A stretch of 64,000 bases of DNA from contig CAZNPU010000001.1 of NCBI GenBank assembly GCA_964575335.1, forward strand, positions 62,001 to 126,000, given 5' to 3'. A program made the position numbers and the translations under genes. Shown here piece by piece: positions 35,301 through 43,042 of this stretch; the first letter of the stretch is position 1; each line of letters starts with the position of its first letter. The notes below the pieces were generated by a model. That model worked only from the letters and a program-made list of their open reading frames with translations. It had not been told where the DNA came from and searched no databases. Origin of the DNA: CAZNPU01 sp964575335 (GTDB taxonomy: Bacteria; Planctomycetota; Phycisphaerae; Phycisphaerales; SM1A02).

Positions 35301-35485
35301 ATGGCGTCGACCCAGATGTATGTTGTATTTGATTCCGGGTATGAGCCCTCGGCGCAAGAAGAATCAGGCCCCCCCAATACGACAGGCGCGCCCAGGGCTT
35401 TGGCAGCCTGCTGTACATGCCATTTCGCCAGCTCCTCTCCCAGCACAAGTATGCGAAGTCGCTCAACACAGGTGGTGCTGTTCAT
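32324..35485 (-). CDS. Multi-PAS GGDEF-EAL c-di-GMP protein
   Basis: A 1053-residue soluble protein, last gene of the che operon. The N-terminus (about 1-200) looks like a degenerate receiver-type fold (RILVLGEELAKWHV, YRLIVIEADKLDEHA). Three PAS domains follow (about 222-345, 358-480, 495-620), the first and third with PAC motifs such as RNEVKNRRKDGTFYWVDTTIVPLKD. The GGDEF domain has an intact LGGDEFTIVLED, so cyclase activity is possible. The EAL domain keeps GFEALVRW, MNINLSRNQ, RLEITESAL, DMDDFGTGYSSLS, LKIDRAF and TAEGVED, so phosphodiesterase activity is likely. Proteins with both intact domains may do either or both. No membrane segment is visible. It starts 79 bp after cheB, consistent with co-transcription. 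Confidence 0.93.
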   Translation of the reverse strand: MNSTTCVERLRILVLGEELAKWHVQQAAKALGAPVVLGGPDSSCAEGSYPESNTTYIWVDAIEDAAQISAMLHENEATSPYRLIVIEADKLDEHAVSLLPADRRIVVLDQYGEAQSRLAAVGVETLSANGSGKLRYRFEAVHPSQLSEILKPLWQSVRQAASMRELIQSARCGEPLSQELVDEIVTRVQLETALEVARAEANHATHELECLKTALNEHAIAAVTDRRGRILEVNDHFCTISQYTREELIGQDHRLINSGHHPKEFFRNMWRTIARGEVWRNEVKNRRKDGTFYWVDTTIVPLKDANGRINRYLTIRTNITERKEAEAALQATNQDLEKRIQERTAALRENEQRLATTLNSIGDGVIVTDIEGRITAMNPSAEALTGWSERDALGRDAQHVLRLFYERTGEPATVSIAEVLQSNTPLQCTDTLALITRDNATRSIDQICSPLRDSSGCVSGVVMVIRDTTEKRRAQEALRISQERYELASRGTNDGLWDWDLRRQVVHYSHRWRSMLGYGDSSLDATPEYWFSLVHDQDQESLHAAIDRCIRSNAETFQHEHRVRHRDGGYRWVLCRALVVRDHSGHAVRLVGSVSDITQQKNTEACLRRASLHDSLTGLPNRVQFKARLQKCLERSRHGQGYRFAVLFVDLDRFKIVNDSLGHAAGDRLLTIIAERLQNCIRKLPGESAPTERTMIARLGGDEFTIVLEDMSSDREAIELAERLQRELSERCYFDGHEMSTTLSIGIVIGSPVYATADDLLRDADTAMYCAKAAGKARYAIFDPAMHDRARARLELENGLRNAVARNELLLHYQPIVNLENGVLTGFEALVRWNRAGVGLVSPADFIPVAEETGLITSIGTWVLREACQQLKSWQMRFDDSLSMNINLSRNQLMQEDLVDTVRKAIQSADVDARHVRLEITESALMNDIDAANNVLHNLKSLGVHLDMDDFGTGYSSLSCLHQFPLDGLKIDRAFVTNMIARVDYAAVIHAIVTLAHNLHMRVTAEGVEDANQIAQLQALECDYVQGFHIASPMDVLAAEDFLLERTSSRQAA

Positions 35486-35564
35486 CTTTCGCTCCGAATC
35501 TTGTCATGCAGTGCAGTGTCGGCTGCGATGCCCTTTCAGAGTCAATCGACGGGGTGACGCTTGA

Positions 35565-36644
35565 TCATGCTGCGGAATATCCTGACTTTGCTGGGACTTT
35601 TTGAAGTCCAATCGTTCGGATGCACTGGGCGATCGCTGAAGGAGATAAGCTCGCTGCAATCAGCGCATGCTCAGTGACCGCCTTGGGCATGCCGTATACG
35701 ACACAGGTTTCTTCGCTTTGCGCCAGCACCGTTGCGCCGTGCTTGTGCAGCACTTTGCTGCCTTCCAGGCCGTCGTGGCCCATGCCCGTCAGCACGATCG
35801 CCAGCACGCGGTTGCCCATCGCCTGGGCAGCGGAAGTAAAAAGCGCATCGGCGCTTGGCCGGTACAGCGCATCAGCCGGTTCGTTATTGACCTGCAGATG
35901 CCATCGCGCCAGGCTGGTTCTCCTGATATGCGTATGTTGGCCGCCGGGAGCGATATACACCGTTCTGCGCTCCAGCGGCATGCCGTCGGCTGCATGCACG
36001 ACTTTCAGCCGACAAATCTGATCGAGACGTTCAGCCATTGACGCGGTGAACATGGCCGGCATGTGCTGGGCGATGACAATCGGCACGGTCAATTCGGCTG
36101 GCAGGGCGGTGAGAATTGTTTCAAGAACAGGCGGTCCGCCTGTGCTCGATCCGATGCAGATCACGTCGATGTGCCTTGAAATGACAGGCAGCAAGGTCGG
36201 TGCCGGTTGAACCGATGCACTGAACTGAGCGAGGCGGGTCTTGCCTGCATGTCCAAGAGCAATGACGCGGGCGATCAGATCGTTGCGAATTGAATCGATG
36301 GACAGCGTGATCTGCGATGCGTCCTTGGCCAGCACGTCAGCGGCGCCGAGGCTCATCGCCTGCAGAGCAGTGCGGGAGCTTTCGGTGGTGAGCGAACTGA
36401 GCATGAGTACCTGCGTGGGACATTCCCGCATGATGCGGCGCAGCGCCGTGAGGCCATCCATTTCGGGCATTTCGATGTCCAGCGTCAGCACGTCCGGGCG
36501 ATGCTGCTGCACAAGCTCGATGGCTTCGCGGCCATTTCGTCCTGTGGCGACAACTTCAATGCGCTGGTCGCTGGCCAGCATCTGACTGATCGCCCGCCGC
36601 ATGAAGGCTGAATCATCAACGACAACTACCCGCATCGAGTTCAT
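35565..36644 (-). CDS. cheB: Chemotaxis response regulator protein-glutamate methylesterase
   Basis: A 359-residue CheB that removes methyl groups from, and deamidates, MCPs to reset the receptor. The N-terminal receiver domain has DDS at 10-12 and the phospho-acceptor D56 in VLTLDIEMPEMDG, so activity should rise when CheA phosphorylates it. The esterase domain has the Ser-His-Asp set: S167 in CIGSSTGGPP, H194 in VIAQHMPAMFT and D291 in LTGMGHDGLEGS. It sits between the FapA gene and the GGDEF-EAL gene, with a 12-bp gap to fapA. Paired with CheR in the same operon, it gives a full methylation-based adaptation loop. Confidence 0.96.
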   Translation of the reverse strand: MNSMRVVVVDDSAFMRRAISQMLASDQRIEVVATGRNGREAIELVQQHRPDVLTLDIEMPEMDGLTALRRIMRECPTQVLMLSSLTTESSRTALQAMSLGAADVLAKDASQITLSIDSIRNDLIARVIALGHAGKTRLAQFSASVQPAPTLLPVISRHIDVICIGSSTGGPPVLETILTALPAELTVPIVIAQHMPAMFTASMAERLDQICRLKVVHAADGMPLERRTVYIAPGGQHTHIRRTSLARWHLQVNNEPADALYRPSADALFTSAAQAMGNRVLAIVLTGMGHDGLEGSKVLHKHGATVLAQSEETCVVYGMPKAVTEHALIAASLSPSAIAQCIRTIGLQKVPAKSGYSAA

Positions 36645-36656
36645 TCCACACCTTTC

Positions 36657-38117
36657 TCAATTTTCAGATCGTGCGTTCATCGAGGCGCTTCGCGAAGTTT
36701 GCGCCACCCGGCTCAAGGGTGTTGGCGACCCTTCGCCGCGCTGGTAAATAGGCTGGCCGTTTTCATCGAGGCTGATGCGAATCGGACCGCGCAGCGTTTG
36801 TGTGATGCGAAACTGCCGGCCGCCGATATCCAGCAGCACGCCGGGATGGCATTGCGAGAACACCGTAATGCTCACGATGCGCCGCGACGCTGCAGTTTGC
36901 TCAAGCTCAACAAGGCGTTTGGCTGCGTTGACGAGCGCTGTGTCGATCTGCTGAATCTCAAAGGCCAGCTCAGTAATCCGTTCTTTGACGTGCGCAGCTG
37001 CGCGTTGTGCGCTTTGCATCAATTGATCACGTTCGTAGATGAACGTTTCTCGACGCCGGTTGAGCTGAGTGATGATCTGGCTGAGTTTTCGTTTTGTGTC
37101 TTCAAGCACGGGCGCCGTGCCGAGCACGAATCGCGTCAGCACGCCTGCTGCGCTGCCGAGGGTATGCACGTCAACAGCAGCAGTGGGCATCCATGTTCCG
37201 CCGATGATTGTGCCGTTTGGTGCACTGACTGCGCCGCCGACTTGCATTGAGCAGTTGATCGCTTCGCGCTCAAAGTACAGATCGCCCTCGACGACGCCTT
37301 TGACGCCGTCAAGGTATTTGGCCTTGAGCATGCCGCCGATGCGCAGCGTGCCGCCGCGCCCACCGGAAATCCCGCCGTATGCGCGAAGGTTGCCCTGGCA
37401 TTCGATCGTCGCCGCTTCGATCAGACCGCCGACTTCGATGTTGCCGGTCGCTTTGACGACAAACCGTTCGCGTACGTTTTTGGCGATCGTCACGTCGCCT
37501 TTGAAGTCGATGTTGCCGACGCTGAAATCAACGTCGCCGTTCACTTCCAGCACCTGGCAGATTTTGGCGCTCTCGCCGATGCGCGCGAGCATGCCGTCGC
37601 ACTGGGCGATCAACTGCCCGCGGGCATCGCGCAGAATCGTCTCGTCAAGCTGCAGTTTGACCGCCTTGCCGGGCCGCGCCGGAATGGTGCGGCCGGTTAC
37701 GTCGCGACCATCCTGACCGGGCGTCGGATCGGTAATAAAGCCCAGCAGTTGCCCCTGTTTGACCAGCGTGTACGGACTGCGGTCGTAGAAGTTGATCGAG
37801 CCGGCGGGCGTCTCAGGCGCCTGGCTTTTCTCATCAACCAGCCACTGCAGGGTTCCATCTTCACCGTGCACCGCTGGCGTGGCGCGGGCGACAACAATGC
37901 GCGCTTCCTGTGCAGGTGACGGAGGATGAGCGACAAGCCGCTCGATGATCCGCTCCGTATCGCTTGTGAGCTCAACGCCTGCGCATCGAAGCTGCAGACG
38001 GCACCATTCCCTGGTGATCTGCTCGCGAGGCATGTCCGGTGGCACGATCAGCTCGGCAATTGAGCGATCATGCGCGAGAATGACGCATGTCGGTATCTCG
38101 TTCTGTATCGTGCTCAT
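36657..38117 (-). CDS. FapA-family (DUF342) protein
   Basis: A 486-residue FapA/DUF342 protein. The centre is a run of short beta-helix-like repeats: GDVDFSVGNIDFKGDVTIAKNVRERFVVKATGNIEVGGLIEAATIECQGNLRAYGGISG, GGMLKAKYLDGVKGVVEGDLYFEREAINCSMQVGGAV. It is followed by a coiled-coil stretch (RRRETFIYERDQLMQSAQRAAAHVKERITELAFEIQQ) and a C-terminal beta unit (VLLDIGGRQFRITQTLRGP). FapA is a cytoplasmic repeat protein found in many motile bacteria, of incompletely defined role. Here it sits between cheY and cheB with 12-26 bp gaps, which implies a chemosensory or motility function. The ATG was chosen over an in-frame alternative ten codons upstream, which would overlap the cheY stop. Confidence 0.9.
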   Translation of the reverse strand: MSTIQNEIPTCVILAHDRSIAELIVPPDMPREQITREWCRLQLRCAGVELTSDTERIIERLVAHPPSPAQEARIVVARATPAVHGEDGTLQWLVDEKSQAPETPAGSINFYDRSPYTLVKQGQLLGFITDPTPGQDGRDVTGRTIPARPGKAVKLQLDETILRDARGQLIAQCDGMLARIGESAKICQVLEVNGDVDFSVGNIDFKGDVTIAKNVRERFVVKATGNIEVGGLIEAATIECQGNLRAYGGISGGRGGTLRIGGMLKAKYLDGVKGVVEGDLYFEREAINCSMQVGGAVSAPNGTIIGGTWMPTAAVDVHTLGSAAGVLTRFVLGTAPVLEDTKRKLSQIITQLNRRRETFIYERDQLMQSAQRAAAHVKERITELAFEIQQIDTALVNAAKRLVELEQTAASRRIVSITVFSQCHPGVLLDIGGRQFRITQTLRGPIRISLDENGQPIYQRGEGSPTPLSRVAQTSRSASMNARSEN

Positions 38118-38143
38118 GATGTACCTCGGCGCTGGGGAAGAGA

Positions 38144-38515
38144 TCATGCCGCATTGGCGCGTGCGAGCGTTTCGGTGATGCGCTCCCGCAGACCTTCTGG
38201 CGTAAACGGCTTGATCACGTAGTTGTTGACACCTGCCTTGATGGCCTCGACCACGCGCGATTTTTCAGCTTCGGTGGTGACCATGATGATCGGCGCAACT
38301 GATCCTCTGCTGCGGAATTCCTTGACAAAGGTCAGGCCGTCCATGTTTGGCATGTTCCAGTCAACAAGCAGCAGTTCGGGCTGGTATGCACCGATTTTGC
38401 TCATGGCATCCAGGCCGTCGCATGCTTCGACGATATCGGTGTAGCCCAGTTGGTTGAGGATGCCTTTTTGAATGTTGCGCATCGTCTTGGAATCATCCAC
38501 GAGCATGACTTTCAT
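38144..38515 (-). CDS. cheY: Chemotaxis response regulator CheY
   Basis: A 123-residue single receiver domain: D7/D8 in MKVMLVDDSKTMR, the phospho-acceptor D52 in LLLVDWNMPNMDG, T80 in IIMVTTEAEK and K102 in YVIKPFTPE. The WNMPNMDGLTF core is typical of CheY proteins that carry the signal from CheA to the motor or other outputs. It is preceded by an AAGGAG ribosome site and sits 50 bp after cheX, which encodes its likely phosphatase. The frame stays open further upstream but the family N-terminus is at this ATG. Confidence 0.95.
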   Translation of the reverse strand: MKVMLVDDSKTMRNIQKGILNQLGYTDIVEACDGLDAMSKIGAYQPELLLVDWNMPNMDGLTFVKEFRSRGSVAPIIMVTTEAEKSRVVEAIKAGVNNYVIKPFTPEGLRERITETLARANAA

Positions 38516-38565
38516 GACAGTGCTCCTTGCCTGAAGTTGAGTTGATGTCCGGTTCAGAGACTGGC

Positions 38566-39057
38566 TTATGCCGCCGTAGTCGTGGCAGCGCTGCCTGCAG
38601 CAACCTGCCGAAGTGAGATTTCCATGGCGAACTCGCCGCAGTCGCACGTGCACGGCACGACGATGCAGACAGCATCGCTGCGCCCAAGTACCTGATGGTC
38701 GCTGCCGACCACCACCGATGGGCAACTGATATTGACCTCTTCGCCGGCCAGCATCGCCTTCGCGCCGCCGCACACCATGTTCACCAGTTCGCCGATGGCG
38801 TCAGCAAAGTCGGCATGGGTGTGCGTAAGCTCACATCCGGTGAACAGGCTGACGATTCGTTCGGCGGTGGCAGTGGGAAAGCTCAGCACCACGTTGCCTT
38901 GGATTGTGCCGGACATCCCGATAATGCCCGACACATCGTAGCTGGGCTTTCCAGGCTGCTTGGACGACGGCTCGCCAACATCCACCGAAAGCTGAAGCAT
39001 CGTCTGGAAGACGTTCTGAATGGATTTGACGTACGGTATGACGTAGATCGATTGCAT
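38566..39057 (-). CDS. cheX: CheX-type chemotaxis phosphatase
   Basis: A 163-residue CheX/CheC-family protein that dephosphorylates CheY-P. The active-site motif E-x2-N is in ADAIGELVNMVCGGAKAML (about 88-106). Family signs include SGIIGMSGTIQGNVVLSFPTATAERIVSLFTG and CIVVPCTCDCGEFAMEISLR. Only one such motif is present, as in CheX, whereas CheC has two. The C-terminal CTCDC patch is unusual. It lies between cheA (23-bp gap) and cheY. A GGAG ribosome site precedes the ATG. No cheZ or cheD is present in the operon. Confidence 0.9.
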   Translation of the reverse strand: MQSIYVIPYVKSIQNVFQTMLQLSVDVGEPSSKQPGKPSYDVSGIIGMSGTIQGNVVLSFPTATAERIVSLFTGCELTHTHADFADAIGELVNMVCGGAKAMLAGEEVNISCPSVVVGSDHQVLGRSDAVCIVVPCTCDCGEFAMEISLRQVAAGSAATTTAA

Positions 39058-39080
39058 GATGAACTCCTGCTGCTGACGTA

Positions 39081-41447
39081 TTAAGCCGCGAGCCGCTCGA
39101 CGGCGGACTCGCCGACTTGCGCCTCCCGGATAAGTTGAACCACATCGAGGATCAGACTGACAGTGCCGTCTTCCTGTATGGTTGCTCCACTGAACGGCCC
39201 GCCGCGGGAATAGCCATCGTCCAGCGGCTTGATGACGATTTCCTGCTGACCCACTAGGCGATCAACGACCAGTCCGGCGCGAACGTCGCCCACGCCTACC
39301 ACAACAGCGAATCCGCCCGAATCATCCGTTGCCGGTTCACCCAGCACTTCGCGCAGATTCAGCAGCGGCAGCACGCTGTCGCGCAGCCGCATGACCGGTT
39401 GGCCACGCATCGAATGCAGATCGTCGTGCGTGGGGCGGACGATCTCGATAATGCTCTGTAGCGGCACGCAGTAGGTGTTCATCCCCACGCCCACCACCAT
39501 TGCAGGCATGATTGCGACGGTCAGCGGTATGAGAATCTCAAACGACGAGCCTTGCCCCTTGACGGACTGAATGTTGATTGATCCGTTCATCTTCGCCACG
39601 TTGGTGCGCACGACGTCCATGCCCACGCCCCGGCCGGAGAGGTCGGAAACCTGCTCGGCGGTGGAGAAGCCTGCGACGAAAATGTACTGAAACACCTCGT
39701 GGTCGGGCATGTTCGCCACTTGCTCAGCCGTCGCCAGCCCGCGCTCGACGGCTTTGCGGCCGATGACGTCGCGATCAAGCCCCTTGCCGTCATCGCTGAC
39801 GACGACCCGCACGTGACTGCCCTGATGCTCAGCGCTCAGGCGAATCGTGCCGGTTGCGGATTTGCCGGCACTCTGCCGAACCTCCGGATGTTCAATACCG
39901 TGATCGGCGCTGTTGCGCAGGATATGCACCAACGGATCGGCCAGCAGTTCAAGAACGCTTTTGTCAACCTCGGTCTCTTTGCCGACGATCTCCAGACTGA
40001 TCTTTTTACCGGTTATGCGAGCGATATCGCGAATCACGCGCGGATATCGTTCAAAGAGCTTGGCCAGCGGCTGCATGCGCGTTCGCATCACCGCAACCTG
40101 CAGATTGCTGGTGAGTCGATCCAGATCGTTGGCTGCGCCGGTTATGTCTTCGAGGATGGCAGGCTCCAGATCGACCTCTCGCAGTTTGCGGTTGATCGCA
40201 AGCACGCGGTTCTTGGTCAGCACCATCTGGCCCACAAGATTCAACAGTGTTTCCAGACGTCCCACCTCAACGCGGATGGTCTGTTCGCTTGTCGGTGTGG
40301 CGCGGCGGTCCAACGTGCGACGCTCGCCCAGGCGACGATCATTGCGCCCGTTTGCAGCAGGGACGTCTTCCGATCCCGGCGCTTGATCGACAGCCGCCCC
40401 ATCATCAGTTGACATGGAGGCTGCCGAAATCTGCGCGGGATTCTCATCGCTGCTGCTGATCGGCGCTGTGCCAGGCTCCACCCCGTCAATCAGCAGAATT
40501 GCCTGCACGTCCATTGTGTCGTCGCTGAGCAGATACGGTTCAAGCGTTTCCCCAGCGGCAAGCACGCGCGTGCGCTCAACCAATTTATCGATCGTGCAGC
40601 ACGGCACCTGGTCGTTGCGCATCGCTTCGACATAACGCAGTAACAGCGCATGAACGGCATGAAGCCGACACAGCAGCGGCGTCATCGGCGATTCACCGAT
40701 TGCGGTGAGGTTGACAGACACATCGCACAACAGTGCGCTGAGCTGCACCAAATCATTCAGCTCGAGAAAATCCGCGATCTTGCGGACATTGTCGGCTTCA
40801 GCGCCAAGCTGCATTGCAGCCCGCTCACGCGCATCAGCGTCGCCTGCCAGCGTCAATGCGTCGGCAATCTGCTGGCATGCCTGCTCCAAATCATCAAGCA
40901 TGAACGGCAGGAGCTCGACTTTGGATTGCGGCAACTGCAGCGGCACTGTCTGCGGCGTCGAACTTAATGCAGCAGGCTCTGGCTGTTCGGTGACATCTGA
41001 ACCGCGCAACGCATTCGTGCTGCTGTCGCCTGATACGTGATCTTCATTGTCCATGTTGGCAATGGCGTGCAACTGCGCCATCAGCGCGGGTGGACAATCG
41101 TCGATCGGTTGTCGCGCTGACAATGCGTCGATCATGCTGCGCAGCACGTCGCCTGCCTGCAACAGCGCGTCGATGACTGCGGGCGTTACTGCGACTTCGC
41201 CGCGGCGTAAGCGATTCAGGGCGTCTTCTGCGGCATGGGCGAACGAAGTGAGCGATTCAAGGCCGAGGAAGCTGGCTGCTCCCTTGACGGTATGCAGCGC
41301 GCGGAACAGGCTGTTGAGCAGTTCACGTGCGTCGGGACCGCTAGGCGATTGCTCAAGGCGCACCAGGTCGCTGTCGAACTGTTCGATCAGTTCCGCCGCC
41401 TCGGTGAGAAAATCCTGCAGCAGTTCCGGATCCGACTCAGGCAGCAT
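39081..41447 (-). CDS. cheA: Chemotaxis histidine kinase CheA
   Basis: A 788-residue CheA. The HPt domain at the N-terminus has the phosphorylated H52 in LFRALHTVKGAASFLG. A long linker region (about 140-400) contains helical and low-complexity sequence and no obvious second HPt. Then comes the dimerisation helix pair (VEVGRLETLLNLVGQMVLTKNRVLA), the ATPase domain (LVHILRNSADHGIEHPEVRQ, VVVSDDGKGLDRDVIGRKA, GRGVGMDVVRTNVAKMNGSI, QGSSFEILIPLT) and a C-terminal CheW-like coupling domain (CVPLQSIIEIVRPTHDDLH, VGVGDVRAGLVVDRLVGQQEIVIKPL). It overlaps the cheR stop by 11 bp, has an AAGGA ribosome site inside cheR, and is the central kinase of the operon. Confidence 0.95.
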   Translation of the reverse strand: MLPESDPELLQDFLTEAAELIEQFDSDLVRLEQSPSGPDARELLNSLFRALHTVKGAASFLGLESLTSFAHAAEDALNRLRRGEVAVTPAVIDALLQAGDVLRSMIDALSARQPIDDCPPALMAQLHAIANMDNEDHVSGDSSTNALRGSDVTEQPEPAALSSTPQTVPLQLPQSKVELLPFMLDDLEQACQQIADALTLAGDADARERAAMQLGAEADNVRKIADFLELNDLVQLSALLCDVSVNLTAIGESPMTPLLCRLHAVHALLLRYVEAMRNDQVPCCTIDKLVERTRVLAAGETLEPYLLSDDTMDVQAILLIDGVEPGTAPISSSDENPAQISAASMSTDDGAAVDQAPGSEDVPAANGRNDRRLGERRTLDRRATPTSEQTIRVEVGRLETLLNLVGQMVLTKNRVLAINRKLREVDLEPAILEDITGAANDLDRLTSNLQVAVMRTRMQPLAKLFERYPRVIRDIARITGKKISLEIVGKETEVDKSVLELLADPLVHILRNSADHGIEHPEVRQSAGKSATGTIRLSAEHQGSHVRVVVSDDGKGLDRDVIGRKAVERGLATAEQVANMPDHEVFQYIFVAGFSTAEQVSDLSGRGVGMDVVRTNVAKMNGSINIQSVKGQGSSFEILIPLTVAIMPAMVVGVGMNTYCVPLQSIIEIVRPTHDDLHSMRGQPVMRLRDSVLPLLNLREVLGEPATDDSGGFAVVVGVGDVRAGLVVDRLVGQQEIVIKPLDDGYSRGGPFSGATIQEDGTVSLILDVVQLIREAQVGESAVERLAA

Positions 41448-42312
41448 TGGGCAGTTCCTTCTTGACGATCGCCTGCTTGGTGTAGGCGAAAGCGTGTGGT
41501 TCGGGCATGGGCTCGAACGGCACCGGAATATGCCGCAACGTTTCACTGTGACCAATGAACAGCACGCCGTCCTGCGCAAGCTGATCATGGAACAGTTTGG
41601 CGCAATGAGTCTTCATCGCGTCGTCAAAGTAGATGAGGACGTTGCGGCAGAAGATGACATCCCATACGCCAAATCGCCGGGCTGCGACAGCGTCCTTGAG
41701 GTTCAACAGCTCAAAGCGCACCATGCTTTGAATGGTTGGATCGATCTGATAAAAGTTGTTGACCTCTTTGAAGTATCGCTGCAGAACCATGGGCTGCATC
41801 GATCGCATGCTGTAGGAGGTGTAGCGTCCGGCTTGAGCCGCAAGCAGTACCTTCTCGGAGATGTCGGTGCCGAGGATTTCAATTTGCCAGTCGGCAAGAC
41901 GCACGCCAAGGCTGCGATGCAGTTGAATGGCGATGGTGTACGGTTCTTCGCCGGTGGAACATGCACTGGACCAGATGCGCAACACCTTGGTTTTGCGGCG
42001 GGCCTCAAGCAGGCGCGGGAGCACTTGACGCTCAAACACATTCAGCTGTGCTTCATTCCGAAAGAAGCTTGTTTCATTGATGGTGATGCGGTTGAACATC
42101 TCCTGAAACTCATCCTGCTGGTACGGCCCAGTGGTGAGGAACAGGAGGTACTGGTCGAAGTTTTCGAACTTCAACTCCTCTACCCGCCGTGCAAGCCTGC
42201 TTTCAAGCACATACTTTTTGGAATCCTGAAAGTGAATGCCGCTACGTTCGTAAATGAGGCGTCTGAGCCGATCGAACTGTGATTGCGTCATTGCCAGGCT
42301 GGCGCTTGTCAT
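41437..42312 (-). CDS. cheR: Chemotaxis protein methyltransferase CheR
   Basis: A 291-residue SAM-dependent methyltransferase that methylates glutamates of the MCP. The helical N-terminal domain (FDRLRRLIYERSGIHFQDSKKYVLESRLARRVEEL) leads to NRITINETSFFRNEAQLNVFERQVLP, the SAM site IWSSACSTGEEPYTIAI, ILGTDISEKVLLAAQAGRYTS and DVIFCRNVLIYFDDAMK, ending GVLFIGHSETL. All core motifs are intact, so it should be active. The C-terminal tail overlaps the cheA start. It lies 44 bp after cheW. The start ATG is nine codons into the open frame, where homology begins. Confidence 0.95.
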   Translation of the reverse strand: MTSASLAMTQSQFDRLRRLIYERSGIHFQDSKKYVLESRLARRVEELKFENFDQYLLFLTTGPYQQDEFQEMFNRITINETSFFRNEAQLNVFERQVLPRLLEARRKTKVLRIWSSACSTGEEPYTIAIQLHRSLGVRLADWQIEILGTDISEKVLLAAQAGRYTSYSMRSMQPMVLQRYFKEVNNFYQIDPTIQSMVRFELLNLKDAVAARRFGVWDVIFCRNVLIYFDDAMKTHCAKLFHDQLAQDGVLFIGHSETLRHIPVPFEPMPEPHAFAYTKQAIVKKELPNAA

Positions 42313-42356
42313 CGGTTGCGTCCTTTGCATGCAGGTCAATTACGGTGCGCACGCGT

Positions 42357-42914
42357 TCAGGCTGCGGTGCGTTCCGCAGCCAGTTCGGTGGTGCGTTGCG
42401 CCGCGACAAGGTCAGAAGCGCCGAACAAGCGTTCCAGATCGAGCAGGATGAGCATGCGATCCTCCAGCTTGCCCACGCCTCGCACATAATCAGCGCCAGA
42501 ACCTGAGGCCAGGGCAGGTGCCGCTTCGACGATCGAGCCGTCAACCCGCAGCACTTCGTTGACGCGATCCACAATGAAGCCAAGCACCTGCCCTCGCACC
42601 TCAACGACGATGATGCGCGAATCGCTGTTGTGATCGCTGATTTCCAGTTCGAATCGCTTGCGCAGGTCAACGACGGGAATGATGCGGCCGCGAAGATTGA
42701 TCACGCCCTCGACGCAGGGATCGCTTTGCGGCACGCGCGTGATCTGCAGCATGCGGTTGATTTCCTGGACGGTGAGAATATCGATGGCGAATTCTTCATC
42801 ACCGACCTCAAAGGTGACCAGTTGCAATTGTTCGCTGTCTTCTCCTTGCCGCGTCGTTATCGGCGAAGGTGCTTCGGTCATGTGTTTATGATGTGATGAA
42901 GTCATGGCGTCCAT
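42357..42914 (-). CDS. cheW: Chemotaxis coupling protein CheW
   Basis: A 185-residue CheW linking the MCP to CheA. The CheW fold spans about residues 30-170: LQLVTFEVGDEEFAIDILTVQEINRMLQITRVPQSDPCVEGVINLRGRIIPVVDLRKRFEL, RIIVVEVRGQVLGFIVDRVNEVLRVDGSIVEAAPAL, YVRGVGKLEDRMLILLDLERLF. A polar His/Ser-rich head (about 25 residues) precedes it and a short AAQRTTELAAERTAA tail follows. The ATG with a GGAG ribosome site was chosen; two more in-frame ATGs lie within eight codons upstream and three downstream. The spacing to the MCP gene is 128 bp, the widest gap within this part of the operon. Confidence 0.95.
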   Translation of the reverse strand: MDAMTSSHHKHMTEAPSPITTRQGEDSEQLQLVTFEVGDEEFAIDILTVQEINRMLQITRVPQSDPCVEGVINLRGRIIPVVDLRKRFELEISDHNSDSRIIVVEVRGQVLGFIVDRVNEVLRVDGSIVEAAPALASGSGADYVRGVGKLEDRMLILLDLERLFGASDLVAAQRTTELAAERTAA

Positions 42915-43042
42915 GGTGACTGCTCCGATGTCTGTCATGGGATCGAGAGGGGGAGAGCTGTAAGCGCGGCGCAGATGAGTGACGATGAGCTTCGTGGCGG
43001 CCGGCCTGTGGTGACCGGCCGCCACGTCGCTTCATCGTGTGG